5,291 nucleotides of DNA. Origin: Bacteroidota bacterium (GTDB lineage Bacteria; Bacteroidota; Bacteroidia; Flavobacteriales; Flavobacteriaceae). Shown here piece after piece: positions 1-5,291 of the stretch. The stretch spans positions 1 to 5,291 of the forward strand of contig SBFL01000285.1 of NCBI GenBank assembly GCA_006227965.1, written 5' to 3'. Position 1 is the stretch's first letter, and each line of letters starts with the position of its first letter. The notes below the pieces were generated by a model. That model was given only the letters and a program-made list of their open reading frames with translations. It had not been told where the DNA came from and did not search any database. Both the position numbers and the translations under genes were made by a program.

Positions 1-130
1 TGAGATGCATCTGTGCCGCTCCCGTTGGCGCCAACTCCAGAGCCTTCTTAAATTCAGGGACAGCCAGGTCCGGCCTGGAAGCCTTCAGGTATTCCTCTCC
101 CTGATGTACATGCTGTTCAAATAGATTCAT
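1..130 (-). CDS. TPR-repeat protein, N-terminal fragment (runs off the left edge)
   Basis: Only the first 43 codons are present; the gene continues beyond position 1. The start is the ATG at 130-128, which overlaps the stop codon of the aat-like gene in an ATGA arrangement, typical of translational coupling. The visible protein contains one complete tetratricopeptide repeat at about residues 4-37. The consensus positions fall in register: Gly11, Tyr14, Ala23, Phe27, Ala30 and Pro35, with the phrase FKKALELAP near the end. TPR repeats form helical hairpins that bind other proteins, so a scaffolding or adaptor role is likely, but no specific function can be read. There is no signal peptide at the N-terminus, so it is probably cytoplasmic. 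Being last in a hyp operon suggests, but does not prove, a role beside the aat-like protein or in hydrogenase assembly. Confidence 0.75.
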   Translation of the reverse strand, partial: MNLFEQHVHQGEEYLKASRPDLAVPEFKKALELAPTGAAQMHL

Positions 131-807
131 AACAAGTCAGATTTTGAGGCCGTTTGGTATTCGGGTGCCGCCACCCTGCAAAGGTCCATGAAGGCGACCC
201 TGGAGATTTCCTGATACTCGATTTGATCATCCCGGGCGGTCTCCTTGTGCATATCCATTAGTCGAACTCCTCTTTTCCTCAGCTCGGATGCCGCCTGTAA
301 AATGGCAAAGGATGCCGCTCCCGGATTTGATTCAACCGCGTATTCCCCGAAGCACAGGCCGCCCAGGCAGATGCCGAAAAACCCGCCGACCAGTTCCCCC
401 TCCCGCCAGACTTCCTGTGCGTGAACAAGCCCCCTGTTTTTCAATGACATAAAAATCCGGAACATTCGTTCGGAGAGCCAGGCAGGTGACATGGCTTCCT
501 TTTCATTGTTATAGTGCTGACAAAAGCGGAGCAGCCCTTCAAAATCAGTATTGACGGTGGTGGTGCCTCCTGGAAAAACACGGGGGTCAACCGATGGGGC
601 CGTCTCAGTTTCAAGCACGATCCGCGGGTCCGGGGACCACCACTTGATGTGTTTCATGGGGTGATGCCAGTAGTAAAGGCCGCTCTGGTATGCGTGGATT
701 AATCGCTCAGGGGTCATATCCCCGCCCACTGCCAGCAATCCGTCCAAATCTGCAAAATGCGCTGGTGGAAAATTGAGGTCTCCTTTTTTTAGTTCGAAAT
801 AAGGCAC
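127..807 (-). CDS. divergent leucyl/phenylalanyl-tRNA-protein transferase homologue (Aat-like)
   Basis: The 226-residue length is close to the usual size of Aat, the cytoplasmic enzyme that adds Leu or Phe to the N-terminus of proteins to mark them for ClpS/ClpAP degradation. Family hallmarks seen are NFPP (12-15), DGLLAVGGDMTPERL (22-36), WWSPDPR (56-62), EVWREGELVGG (132-142) and a Gly-Glu pair (154-155). Several signatures are altered compared with E. coli Aat as I remember it: GIFPWF reads GLYYWH (43-48), GTWIT reads PAWLS (108-112), GESMF reads GEYAV (154-158), NASK reads GAAS (163-166) and DCQ reads DMH (185-187). The last change replaces the Gln linked to catalysis with His. The start is GTG at 807-805, chosen because no in-frame ATG precedes residue 31 and the conserved N-terminal motifs need the longer form. 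It lies 11 nt after hypC and overlaps the next gene by 4 nt. The fold assignment is firm; whether it is a true transferase is uncertain. Confidence 0.8.
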   Translation of the reverse strand: MPYFELKKGDLNFPPAHFADLDGLLAVGGDMTPERLIHAYQSGLYYWHHPMKHIKWWSPDPRIVLETETAPSVDPRVFPGGTTTVNTDFEGLLRFCQHYNNEKEAMSPAWLSERMFRIFMSLKNRGLVHAQEVWREGELVGGFFGICLGGLCFGEYAVESNPGAASFAILQAASELRKRGVRLMDMHKETARDDQIEYQEISRVAFMDLCRVAAPEYQTASKSDLL

Positions 808-818
808 GGGATGGTTCT

Positions 819-1082
819 TCAGGTTGCGCCCTTTTCGGGGTCCAGCTCGTCCAGTTCCCCCAACTGTCTGAGGATCTCAAAGGTCTTTCTGGCCTCTTCC
901 TCATTGACCACCGCGATGGCAGCCCCAACGTGTACCATCACGTAATCCCCTACTTCTGCTTCGGGAACCAGCGTGAGGTTGACTTCCTTGACCACCCCGT
1001 CAAAGGAGACCCTTCCCAGGCGGAAGGTCTCATCCAGGGTTTCGGTAATTTCAGTCAGCTTGCCGGGGATCGAAAGACACAT
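819..1082 (-). CDS. hypC: [NiFe]-hydrogenase maturation chaperone HypC
   Basis: HypC is a small cytoplasmic chaperone. With HypD it carries the Fe(CN)2CO unit and delivers it to the apo large subunit. The 87-residue product begins with the family signature MCLSIPGKL; Cys2, exposed once Met1 is removed, is the essential ligand. His51, within the VMVHVG stretch (48-53), matches the conserved His of E. coli HypC. Positions 24-57 have the expected beta-barrel character, and the tail is charged and helical. The open frame extends 40 codons further upstream into hypB, but the start at 1082-1080 is fixed by the requirement for Cys2. It begins 10 nt after the hypB stop and ends 11 nt before the aat-like gene, so it is internal to the operon. 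No Shine-Dalgarno sequence is evident. HypD, its obligate partner, is not in the window. Confidence 0.96.
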   Translation of the reverse strand: MCLSIPGKLTEITETLDETFRLGRVSFDGVVKEVNLTLVPEAEVGDYVMVHVGAAIAVVNEEEARKTFEILRQLGELDELDPEKGAT

Positions 1083-1092
1083 ACATCGCGGT

Positions 1093-1989
1093 TTAAGATT
1101 GGTTGAGTTCTTTCCGCAACCATTCGTACCAGGCATCCATCCCTTCTCCCGTAGTGGCCGAAACCTCGAAGAATTGAAGCCCGGGGTTAACCTGAAGGGC
1201 ATAATCCTTCAGCCTGTTCAGATCAAAGTTCAGGTGGGGCATCAAATCTATCTTGTTGATGATGCACACGTCTGAGGTATGGAACATGTCCGGATATTTT
1301 ATGGGCTTGTCCTCCCCTTCCGTAGTACTGATGATCACCACCCGTTTTTGTTCTCCAAGGTCAAACATGGAGGGGCAGACCAGATTCCCGACATTTTCGA
1401 TCATCAGGATCGAATCGGGTCTCATCTGAAGGTGCTTGACAGCTTCAAAGACCATGTCACTCTCCAGATGGCACCCCTTTCCGGTATTGATCTGCATGAC
1501 GGGCACCTCCAGGGCTGCGATGCGGTTGGCATCGTTGACAGTCTGCTGGTCTCCTTCGATGACATAAAAATTCAGGCTGTCCTTCAGGTCGTTGAGGGTT
1601 CGTTCCAGAAGGGCTGTTTTTCCCGATCCAGGTGAACTCACCAGATTAAGGGTGAATATGTTCAGCGCTTCAAAATAACCCCGGTTACGCGCCGCCATTA
1701 CCCGATTCTGATGCAGTACGTCCTGTTCAACCTCGATTACCCTTTTATTGGGCGCCATGGTAATGCCTCCCTCCCCATGATGGTGATGTCCGTGATCGTG
1801 TGTATGGTGGTGATCGTGTTCGTGAGAGTGATGGTGGTGGCCATGTTCATGGGTATGACCGTGGTGATGGTGTTCGTGATGTTGGTGACCCTGGTGTTGG
1901 CGGGCATGATTCGTTCCTTCCCGCCCCGTTGAGGGTGACAGGATCCGAACCCCGCCTTGTTCACTTCCGCATCCGCAAGTTCCGCACAT
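1093..1989 (-). CDS. hypB: [NiFe]-hydrogenase nickel-insertion GTPase HypB, with His-rich nickel-storage segment
   Basis: HypB is the cytoplasmic GTPase that works with HypA to insert nickel into the hydrogenase large subunit. The 298-residue protein has three parts. The N-terminus MCGTCGCG carries the CxxCGC high-affinity nickel motif. Residues 28-71 hold 27 histidines in 44 positions, typical of HypB forms that store or buffer nickel. The SIMIBI-class GTPase domain runs from about 80 to 298, with the P-loop SPGSGKT (119-125), GDQQT (146-150), ENVGNLVCP (198-206) and NKID (245-248). Cys173-His174 and Cys205 fit the G-domain metal site at the dimer interface. The start at 1989-1987 is set by the N-terminal Cys motif. 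An internal Met78 lies just after the His tract, but nothing supports its use. The gene follows hypA by 35 nt and precedes hypC by 10 nt. The leader is A/T-rich without a clear Shine-Dalgarno. Confidence 0.97.
   Translation of the reverse strand: MCGTCGCGSEQGGVRILSPSTGREGTNHARQHQGHQHHEHHHHGHTHEHGHHHHSHEHDHHHTHDHGHHHHGEGGITMAPNKRVIEVEQDVLHQNRVMAARNRGYFEALNIFTLNLVSSPGSGKTALLERTLNDLKDSLNFYVIEGDQQTVNDANRIAALEVPVMQINTGKGCHLESDMVFEAVKHLQMRPDSILMIENVGNLVCPSMFDLGEQKRVVIISTTEGEDKPIKYPDMFHTSDVCIINKIDLMPHLNFDLNRLKDYALQVNPGLQFFEVSATTGEGMDAWYEWLRKELNQS
1777..1908 (-). repeat. low-complexity CAC/CAT codon tract encoding the HypB poly-His segment
   Basis: This is an in-frame run dominated by CAT and CAC codons, broken by Glu, Gly, Asp, Thr and Ser codons, within hypB residues 28-71. 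On the plus strand it reads as repeated gtg/atg triplets. The codons mix CAT and CAC rather than repeating a fixed unit. This suggests selection on histidine content, with tract length free to vary between strains by slippage or unequal exchange. Confidence 0.9.
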
Positions 1990-2024
1990 AACCCGTTTTT
2001 TAATTGTAAACCTTAAGACATTTC

Positions 2025-2366
2025 TCAGATCACTTCGAGTGCTTTCACCCGCAGTTCCTTTCCCTGGAGGATGGCCTTCAGGTTACTGCTGCAGGAGGGG
2101 CAGGCATCGTAGAAGTGAGTCATCTCAAAAACTGTTTCGCAGTCCATGCAACGGGCCCTGCCCTTAATTACATGAACCCGTTTTTCCGCCCTTTCCAAAA
2201 CGGTATCCTTCACCGCAACAGGCCATACAAAATCCAGGGCCTGAAATTCGATTCCCGCAAGGGTCCCGATTTCAAGTTCGATAGCTTCCACCTCACGGGC
2301 ACCGGCTTTTTGAGTCTCCGTTTCCGCGATTTTGACAATCCCCATGGCAACTGACAACTCGTGCAT
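2025..2366 (-). CDS. hypA: [NiFe]-hydrogenase nickel metallochaperone HypA
   Basis: HypA is a small cytoplasmic protein that binds nickel and hands it, together with HypB, to the hydrogenase large-subunit precursor. The product has 113 residues, the usual family length. It begins MHELS, where His2 and Glu3 are part of the nickel site. The C-terminal half holds a zinc site made of two CxxC pairs, Cys73/Cys76 and Cys89/Cys92. The segment around residues 30-48 (ELEIGTLAGIEFQALDFVW) is the family core strand and helix. The start is fixed by the MHE motif. It is the first gene of the minus-strand operon, and its start codon faces the hyaA start across a 148-nt intergenic region. The sequence before the ATG shows no strong ribosome binding site, as is common in Bacteroidota. 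Confidence 0.97.
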   Translation of the reverse strand: MHELSVAMGIVKIAETETQKAGAREVEAIELEIGTLAGIEFQALDFVWPVAVKDTVLERAEKRVHVIKGRARCMDCETVFEMTHFYDACPSCSSNLKAILQGKELRVKALEVI

Positions 2367-2380
2367 TTCCCCGGAAGGTC

Positions 2381-2413
2381 TTATTTGGTGAATTTCAATA
2401 TTACCCCAAATAA
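2381..2413. promoter_or_regulatory. 8-bp inverted repeat with 17-nt spacer, possible second operator
   Basis: TTATTTGG at 2381-2388 is matched by its exact reverse complement CCAAATAA at 2406-2413. The 17-nt spacer contains the candidate hypA -7 element, so a bound protein could block that promoter. Two half-sites separated by about 16 nt resemble the architecture, though not the bases, of NikR nickel-repressor operators. A regulatory role is inferred from position alone; an 8-bp match in AT-rich DNA can occur by chance. Confidence 0.3.
2396..2403 (-). promoter_or_regulatory. candidate Bacteroidota-type -7 element for the hypA operon
   Basis: Read on the minus strand this is TAATATTG, which differs at one fixed position from the Bacteroidota -7 consensus TAnnTTTG. 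It lies 29 nt before the hypA start codon, leaving room for a leader of about 25 nt. No TTTG -33 element is present at the expected distance; the Crp/Fnr-type palindrome sits upstream where an activator could compensate. Confidence 0.25.
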
Positions 2414-2424
2414 ATCGCTGAAAG

Positions 2425-2440
2425 TGTGATAATTATCATA
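2425..2440. promoter_or_regulatory. putative Crp/Fnr-family operator
   Basis: The sequence reads TGTGA-TAATTA-TCATA, one base off the CRP consensus TGTGA-N6-TCACA. Its core TGATAATTATCA (2427-2438) is a perfect palindrome and also fits the TGAT-N4-ATCA core of FNR-type sites. It sits about 82 nt before the hyaA start and about 66 nt before the hypA start. Crp/Fnr-family regulators respond to cAMP, oxygen, nitric oxide or redox state, any of which would suit a hydrogenase. The motif is visible; the regulator and its use are inferred. Confidence 0.5.
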
Positions 2441-2461
2441 TTCCTCCTCTTTTGGTTAGCA

Positions 2462-2469
2462 TAAATTTA
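2462..2469 (+). promoter_or_regulatory. candidate Bacteroidota-type -7 element for the hya operon
   Basis: TAAATTTA differs from TAnnTTTG only in the last base. It lies 45 nt before the hyaA start codon. No good -33 TTTG is found about 20 nt upstream, where the putative Crp/Fnr-type site lies instead, as expected for an activator-dependent promoter. The match is weak and was found by eye. Confidence 0.22.
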
Positions 2470-2514
2470 AAGATTAACACTCAGAACTAAATTCTATAAC
2501 TAACTGGCAATCAG

Positions 2515-3636
2515 ATGGCTTTTGAAAGAAACACTCAGGAAACCTATTATGAGAGCATCATAAAACAGGGGTATAACCGACGGGACTTTATGAAGTTCGC
2601 CACTTACATCGCGGCTTACATGGGCCTGGAGACCTCGGCTGTAGCGCAGGTCGCCAAATCTCTGGAAACCACTCCCCGGATCCCGGTGATCTGGGAGCAC
2701 TTCCAGGAATGTACTTGTTGCAGTGAATCCTTTATCCGTTCGGACCACCCAATTGTTGCGGATATCATCCTGGACAAGATTTCCCTGGATTACACCCTAA
2801 CACTTATGGCCGCCTCAGGCCACCAGGCTGAAGCTGCCAAGCATGCTACGATGGAAAAATACAAAGGGGAATACATCCTGTGCGTGGAAGGGTCCGTGCC
2901 TATGGAAAATGACGCCTACTGCTGTATAGCGGGCCGGTCTGCCAGGGACATCCTTCTGGAGGCAGCTGAAGGGGCCAAAGCCATCATCGCCTGGGGAAGC
3001 TGTGCCTGCAATGGATGTGTACAGGCCGCCTACCCCAACCCTACAAAGGCGACACCAATTCACAAGATCATCAAGAACAAGCCAATCATCAAAGTTCCGG
3101 GCTGCCCGCCCATCGGCGAAGTAATGGCGGGAGTCATCGTACACCTGGTCGCTTTCGGACGTTTGCCGGAACTCGACAATATCGGACGCCCCAAAGCCTT
3201 TTACGCAAAACGGGTTCACGACAGCTGTTACAGGAGGCCGTATTACGATGCAGGGCTCTTTGCTGAATCCTTTGACGACCAGAACGCCAAGGAGGGCTAT
3301 TGCCTATATAAAGTGGGATGCCGTGGTCCGATGACGTATAACTCCTGTGGTACCATCCGCTGGAACAACGGGGTTAGTTTCCCGATCCAATCCGGACACG
3401 GGTGTATCGGATGCAGCGAGGAAGACTTCTGGGACAATGGCCCATTCTACGAAAGGCTCACCGGCCTTGCCGGCTTTGGAATTGAAAGCTCGGCAGATAC
3501 TATCGGTAAAGTCGCTGCAGGTGTCCTGGCGGGAGGCCTAGCAGTTCATGCCATTGCCGCCAATGTTTCCAAGCGAAAGGAGCTCAGGGAGAGCATCAGG
3601 ACCGCTAAAGAAAATGAGAAAAAATTCGAATCATAG
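2515..3636 (+). CDS. hyaA: [NiFe]-hydrogenase small subunit, group 1d-like (six-Cys proximal cluster), Tat-exported
   Basis: This electron-transfer subunit of a membrane-bound uptake hydrogenase passes electrons from the NiFe site toward a cytochrome b. The 373-residue protein starts with a Tat signal (NRRDFMK, residues 21-27) and a weakly hydrophobic stretch to about residue 48. The mature part opens with [16 protein letters not shown]. Proximal-cluster ligands are Cys66, Cys69, Cys163 and Cys197. Cys68 and Cys168 match the two extra cysteines of O2-tolerant E. coli Hyd-1. Distal-cluster ligands are His235, Cys238, Cys263 and Cys269; medial [3Fe-4S] ligands are Cys278, Cys297 and Cys300. Residues about 327-351 form the membrane anchor, with a His (345) where HyaA also has one, followed by a charged tail. 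The start is preceded by an in-frame stop six codons upstream. Unusual extra cysteines are Cys123, Cys136/137 and Cys165. It lies 21 nt before hyaB. The closest family by memory is E. coli HyaA; the exact subgroup is not proven. Confidence 0.96.
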   Translation: MAFERNTQETYYESIIKQGYNRRDFMKFATYIAAYMGLETSAVAQVAKSLETTPRIPVIWEHFQECTCCSESFIRSDHPIVADIILDKISLDYTLTLMAASGHQAEAAKHATMEKYKGEYILCVEGSVPMENDAYCCIAGRSARDILLEAAEGAKAIIAWGSCACNGCVQAAYPNPTKATPIHKIIKNKPIIKVPGCPPIGEVMAGVIVHLVAFGRLPELDNIGRPKAFYAKRVHDSCYRRPYYDAGLFAESFDDQNAKEGYCLYKVGCRGPMTYNSCGTIRWNNGVSFPIQSGHGCIGCSEEDFWDNGPFYERLTGLAGFGIESSADTIGKVAAGVLAGGLAVHAIAANVSKRKELRESIRTAKENEKKFES

Positions 3637-3657
3637 ATTCCCCATAAACCGACAATC

Positions 3658-5291
3658 ATGGCTAATAGAATCGTAGTAGACCCCATCACAAGGATCGAAG
3701 GTCACCTCCGGATCGAGGTTGAGGTCAAAGACGGAAAAATTACCGATGCCTATAGCTCCGCCCCTATGGTCAGGGGTCTGGAAAGCATAGTTAAAGGAAG
3801 GGACCCCCGGGATGTCTGGGCTTTTGTGCAACGGGCCTGCGGGGTTTGTACTACCGTACACGCCCTGGCCTCAGTTCGCTCTGTGGAGGATGCGCTGGGC
3901 ATTCAGATTCCCCCTAACGCCGAAATGGTCCGAAACATCATGGAGGGGTCCCTTTACATGCACGACCACGTGGTACACTTCTACCACCTGCATGCGCTTG
4001 ACTGGGTAGATGTGGTAAATGCCCTGCAGGCAGATCCGGCTGAGACCTCGGCCCTGGCCCAGAGCATTTCCAACTGGCCCAAAAGTTCACCCGGATACTT
4101 CTCGGACATCAAGAAGCGTGTGACCCGTTTCGTGGAAAGCGGACAGCTTGGAATCTTTGCCAACGGTTACTGGGGGCACCCTCAAATGAAACTGCCCCCG
4201 GCCGTTAACCTGCTGGCGGTGGCCCACTATCTGGAAGCACTCGAATGGCAGAGGGAAATCGTTAAGGTCCATACCATTTTCGGCGGTAAGAACCCCCACC
4301 CGAATTACCTGGTGGGAGGTATGGCCTGTGCCATCAATGAGGACAGTCCCGGGGGCCTTAACGCTGAGAGGCTGGCCTATGTCGGACGGCTGATTAAGGA
4401 AGGACAGCAGTTTGTCGAACAGGTATACCTGCCCGACCTGATGGCCATCGCCTCTTTCTACAAGGACTGGGGTGCCATAGGAAAAGGGTTCGGAAACTAT
4501 ATGAGTTACGGGGACTTCCCGACCAATGGCTATGCAGATGTCTCAAACTTCAAGTTTCCTCAGGGAGTGATCCTGGACCGCGATCTTTCCAAGGTTTACG
4601 ATGTGGACCACCGCAATGAGGATATAGAGGAATTCGTGAATAATTCCTGGTACGATGATTATGCGGAAGGTAAGGATACAGGAAGGCACCCGTGGGATGG
4701 GGAAACCAATATCCATTACAGCGGTCCCAAGCCTCCTTATGATCAGCTGGATGTAGACCAGAAGTACAGCTTTATCAAGACACCGAGATGGAAAGGGAAC
4801 CCCATGGAGGTTGGCCCGCTTGCCAGGCTTTTGGTTGGCTATGCCCGCGGCAATGAAGAGATTCAGCAGCTGGTTAACGGTGCGCTGGCCAAGCTGGAAG
4901 TACCGGTGGAAGCCCTCTTCTCTACCCTGGGCAGAACGGCGGCCCGTGGCCTTGAGACCAAACTGGTTGCCCAGTGGACTCAGGATTTCTACGCCACCCT
5001 GATGAACAACATCAAGAATGGGGATTCGCGTATGGCAAATACAGAAATCTGGGAGCCGGCCAGGTGGCCGGCTGAGGCAAAGGGAGTTGGTTTCAGCGAA
5101 GCCCCCAGGGGCTCTCTGGCCCACTGGATCCGGATCGAAAACGGGAAGACTGCCAATTACCAGCTGGTAGTCCCTTCTACCTGGAATGCATCCCCGAGAG
5201 ACCCCAAAGGGCAGCGGTCCTCCTATGAATCGACATTGCTGGACACTCCGGTGGCCGATCCGGAACTCCCGCTTGAGATCATCCGGACCAT
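3658..5291 (+). CDS. hyaB: [NiFe]-hydrogenase large (catalytic) subunit, 3' end missing
   Basis: This subunit holds the Ni-Fe(CN)2CO site that splits H2. It has no signal of its own and is normally exported folded with the Tat-bearing small subunit. I read 544 codons without interruption, starting MANRIVVDPITRIEGH. The N-terminal ligand motif CGVCTTVH supplies Cys61 and Cys64, with conserved His68. Other family features are the His-rich HDHVVHFYHLHALDW (102-116), FGGKNPHPNYLVGG (267-280) and the active-site APRG (482-485, Arg484). The sequence follows E. coli HyaB closely through SPRDPKGQ and ends at PLEIIRT, a few residues before the expected DPCxxCxxH motif. The second cysteine pair and the peptide removed by the maturation endopeptidase therefore lie beyond the window. 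HyaB of E. coli is about 597 residues, so roughly 40-50 are missing. No Shine-Dalgarno is seen in the 21-nt gap after hyaA. A cytochrome b gene and a protease gene would be expected downstream. Confidence 0.97.
   Translation, partial: MANRIVVDPITRIEGHLRIEVEVKDGKITDAYSSAPMVRGLESIVKGRDPRDVWAFVQRACGVCTTVHALASVRSVEDALGIQIPPNAEMVRNIMEGSLYMHDHVVHFYHLHALDWVDVVNALQADPAETSALAQSISNWPKSSPGYFSDIKKRVTRFVESGQLGIFANGYWGHPQMKLPPAVNLLAVAHYLEALEWQREIVKVHTIFGGKNPHPNYLVGGMACAINEDSPGGLNAERLAYVGRLIKEGQQFVEQVYLPDLMAIASFYKDWGAIGKGFGNYMSYGDFPTNGYADVSNFKFPQGVILDRDLSKVYDVDHRNEDIEEFVNNSWYDDYAEGKDTGRHPWDGETNIHYSGPKPPYDQLDVDQKYSFIKTPRWKGNPMEVGPLARLLVGYARGNEEIQQLVNGALAKLEVPVEALFSTLGRTAARGLETKLVAQWTQDFYATLMNNIKNGDSRMANTEIWEPARWPAEAKGVGFSEAPRGSLAHWIRIENGKTANYQLVVPSTWNASPRDPKGQRSSYESTLLDTPVADPELPLEIIRT

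Larger units (their letters stand above)
2367..2514. promoter_or_regulatory. divergent control region between hypA and hyaA
   Basis: This is a 148-nt AT-rich gap between the start codons of two diverging operons, so it must contain both promoters. Visible elements are a perfect 12-bp palindrome at 2427-2438, an 8-bp inverted repeat at 2381-2388/2406-2413, and degenerate -7-like elements on each strand (2396-2403 minus, 2462-2469 plus). No sigma70-type -35/-10 pair stands out, and no stem-loop followed by a T-run suggests a terminator. No believable gene was found inside. Confidence 0.85.

Noticed and set aside
707..928. Minus-strand frame of 73 codons spanning the hypC/aat-like junction
   Set aside because: It lacks family similarity and overlaps two well-supported genes in another frame.
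1083..1202. 40-codon N-terminal extension of the hypC frame
   Set aside because: It overlaps the conserved end of hypB, and HypC needs Cys at position 2, which is met only by the start at 1082.
1711..1932. Plus-strand reading frame encoding a hydrophobic Val/Met-rich, membrane-like protein
   Set aside because: It is the antisense of the HypB poly-His tract: CAC/CAT codons read as GTG/ATG on the other strand. HypB is clearly the real gene.
2401..2439. Minus-strand 12-codon ORF (MIIITLSAIYLG) preceded by an AGGAGG-like sequence, possible leader peptide for hypA
   Set aside because: Its start overlaps the Crp/Fnr-type palindrome and lies upstream of the likely hypA transcription start. Other genes here do not use Shine-Dalgarno sequences, so the AGGAGG is probably chance in a pyrimidine-rich plus-strand stretch.
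2815..3219. Minus-strand frame of 134 codons antisense to hyaA
   Set aside because: It lies inside the cluster-binding part of the small subunit, whose cysteine ligands are all in place; this is a shadow frame.
4543..5124. Minus-strand reading frame of 193 codons antisense to hyaB
   Set aside because: It lies wholly within the conserved large-subunit coding sequence, has no recognisable family motif, and is explained by codon composition on the other strand.
1..5291. Search for CRISPR arrays, tRNA or rRNA genes, insertion sequences and attachment sites
   Set aside because: No regularly spaced direct repeats, transposase fragments, terminal inverted repeats or RNA-gene signatures were seen. 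The window is almost fully occupied by the genes listed.

Overview
The window carries the start of a membrane-bound, oxygen-tolerant-type [NiFe] uptake hydrogenase operon (small subunit complete, large subunit cut by the right edge). Diverging from it is a hydrogenase maturation operon that reads leftward. All assignments come from reading the sequence and from remembered family motifs; no database search was run.

Organism: base composition looks roughly balanced, with an AT-rich intergenic region. None of the main genes (hypA, hypB, hypC, hyaA, hyaB) has a convincing Shine-Dalgarno sequence, and the start codons follow A/T-rich leaders. Together with -7-like elements resembling TAnnTTTG, this suggests Bacteroidota, perhaps a flavobacterium. 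This is an inference of moderate strength, and no rRNA or other marker is present to confirm it.

Layout: positions 1-2366 read on the minus strand in the order hypA (2366-2025), hypB (1989-1093), hypC (1082-819), an aat-like gene (807-127) and the start of a TPR protein (130 to beyond the left edge). Gaps are 35, 10 and 11 nt, and the last junction is a 4-nt ATGA overlap, so all five are probably one transcript. Positions 2367-2514 are a 148-nt divergent control region. It holds a Crp/Fnr-type palindrome centred at 2432.5, a second inverted repeat at 2381-2413, and two degenerate -7-like elements placed symmetrically about the palindrome. Positions 2515-5291 read on the plus strand as hyaA and hyaB, 21 nt apart.

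How the genes work together: HyaA and HyaB form the periplasm-facing enzyme that oxidises H2. HyaA carries the Tat signal, the electron-relay clusters (including the six-cysteine proximal cluster associated with O2 tolerance) and a C-terminal membrane anchor. HyaB holds the NiFe active site. HypA and HypB deliver nickel, with a Cys motif and a very His-rich stretch in HypB. HypC is the chaperone used in Fe(CN)2CO assembly. The rest of the maturation set (hypD, hypE, hypF), a cytochrome b subunit and the maturation endopeptidase are not in the window.

The most unusual part is the tail of the maturation operon. It holds a strongly diverged leucyl/phenylalanyl-tRNA-protein transferase homologue, in which several family signature motifs are altered, coupled to a TPR protein.
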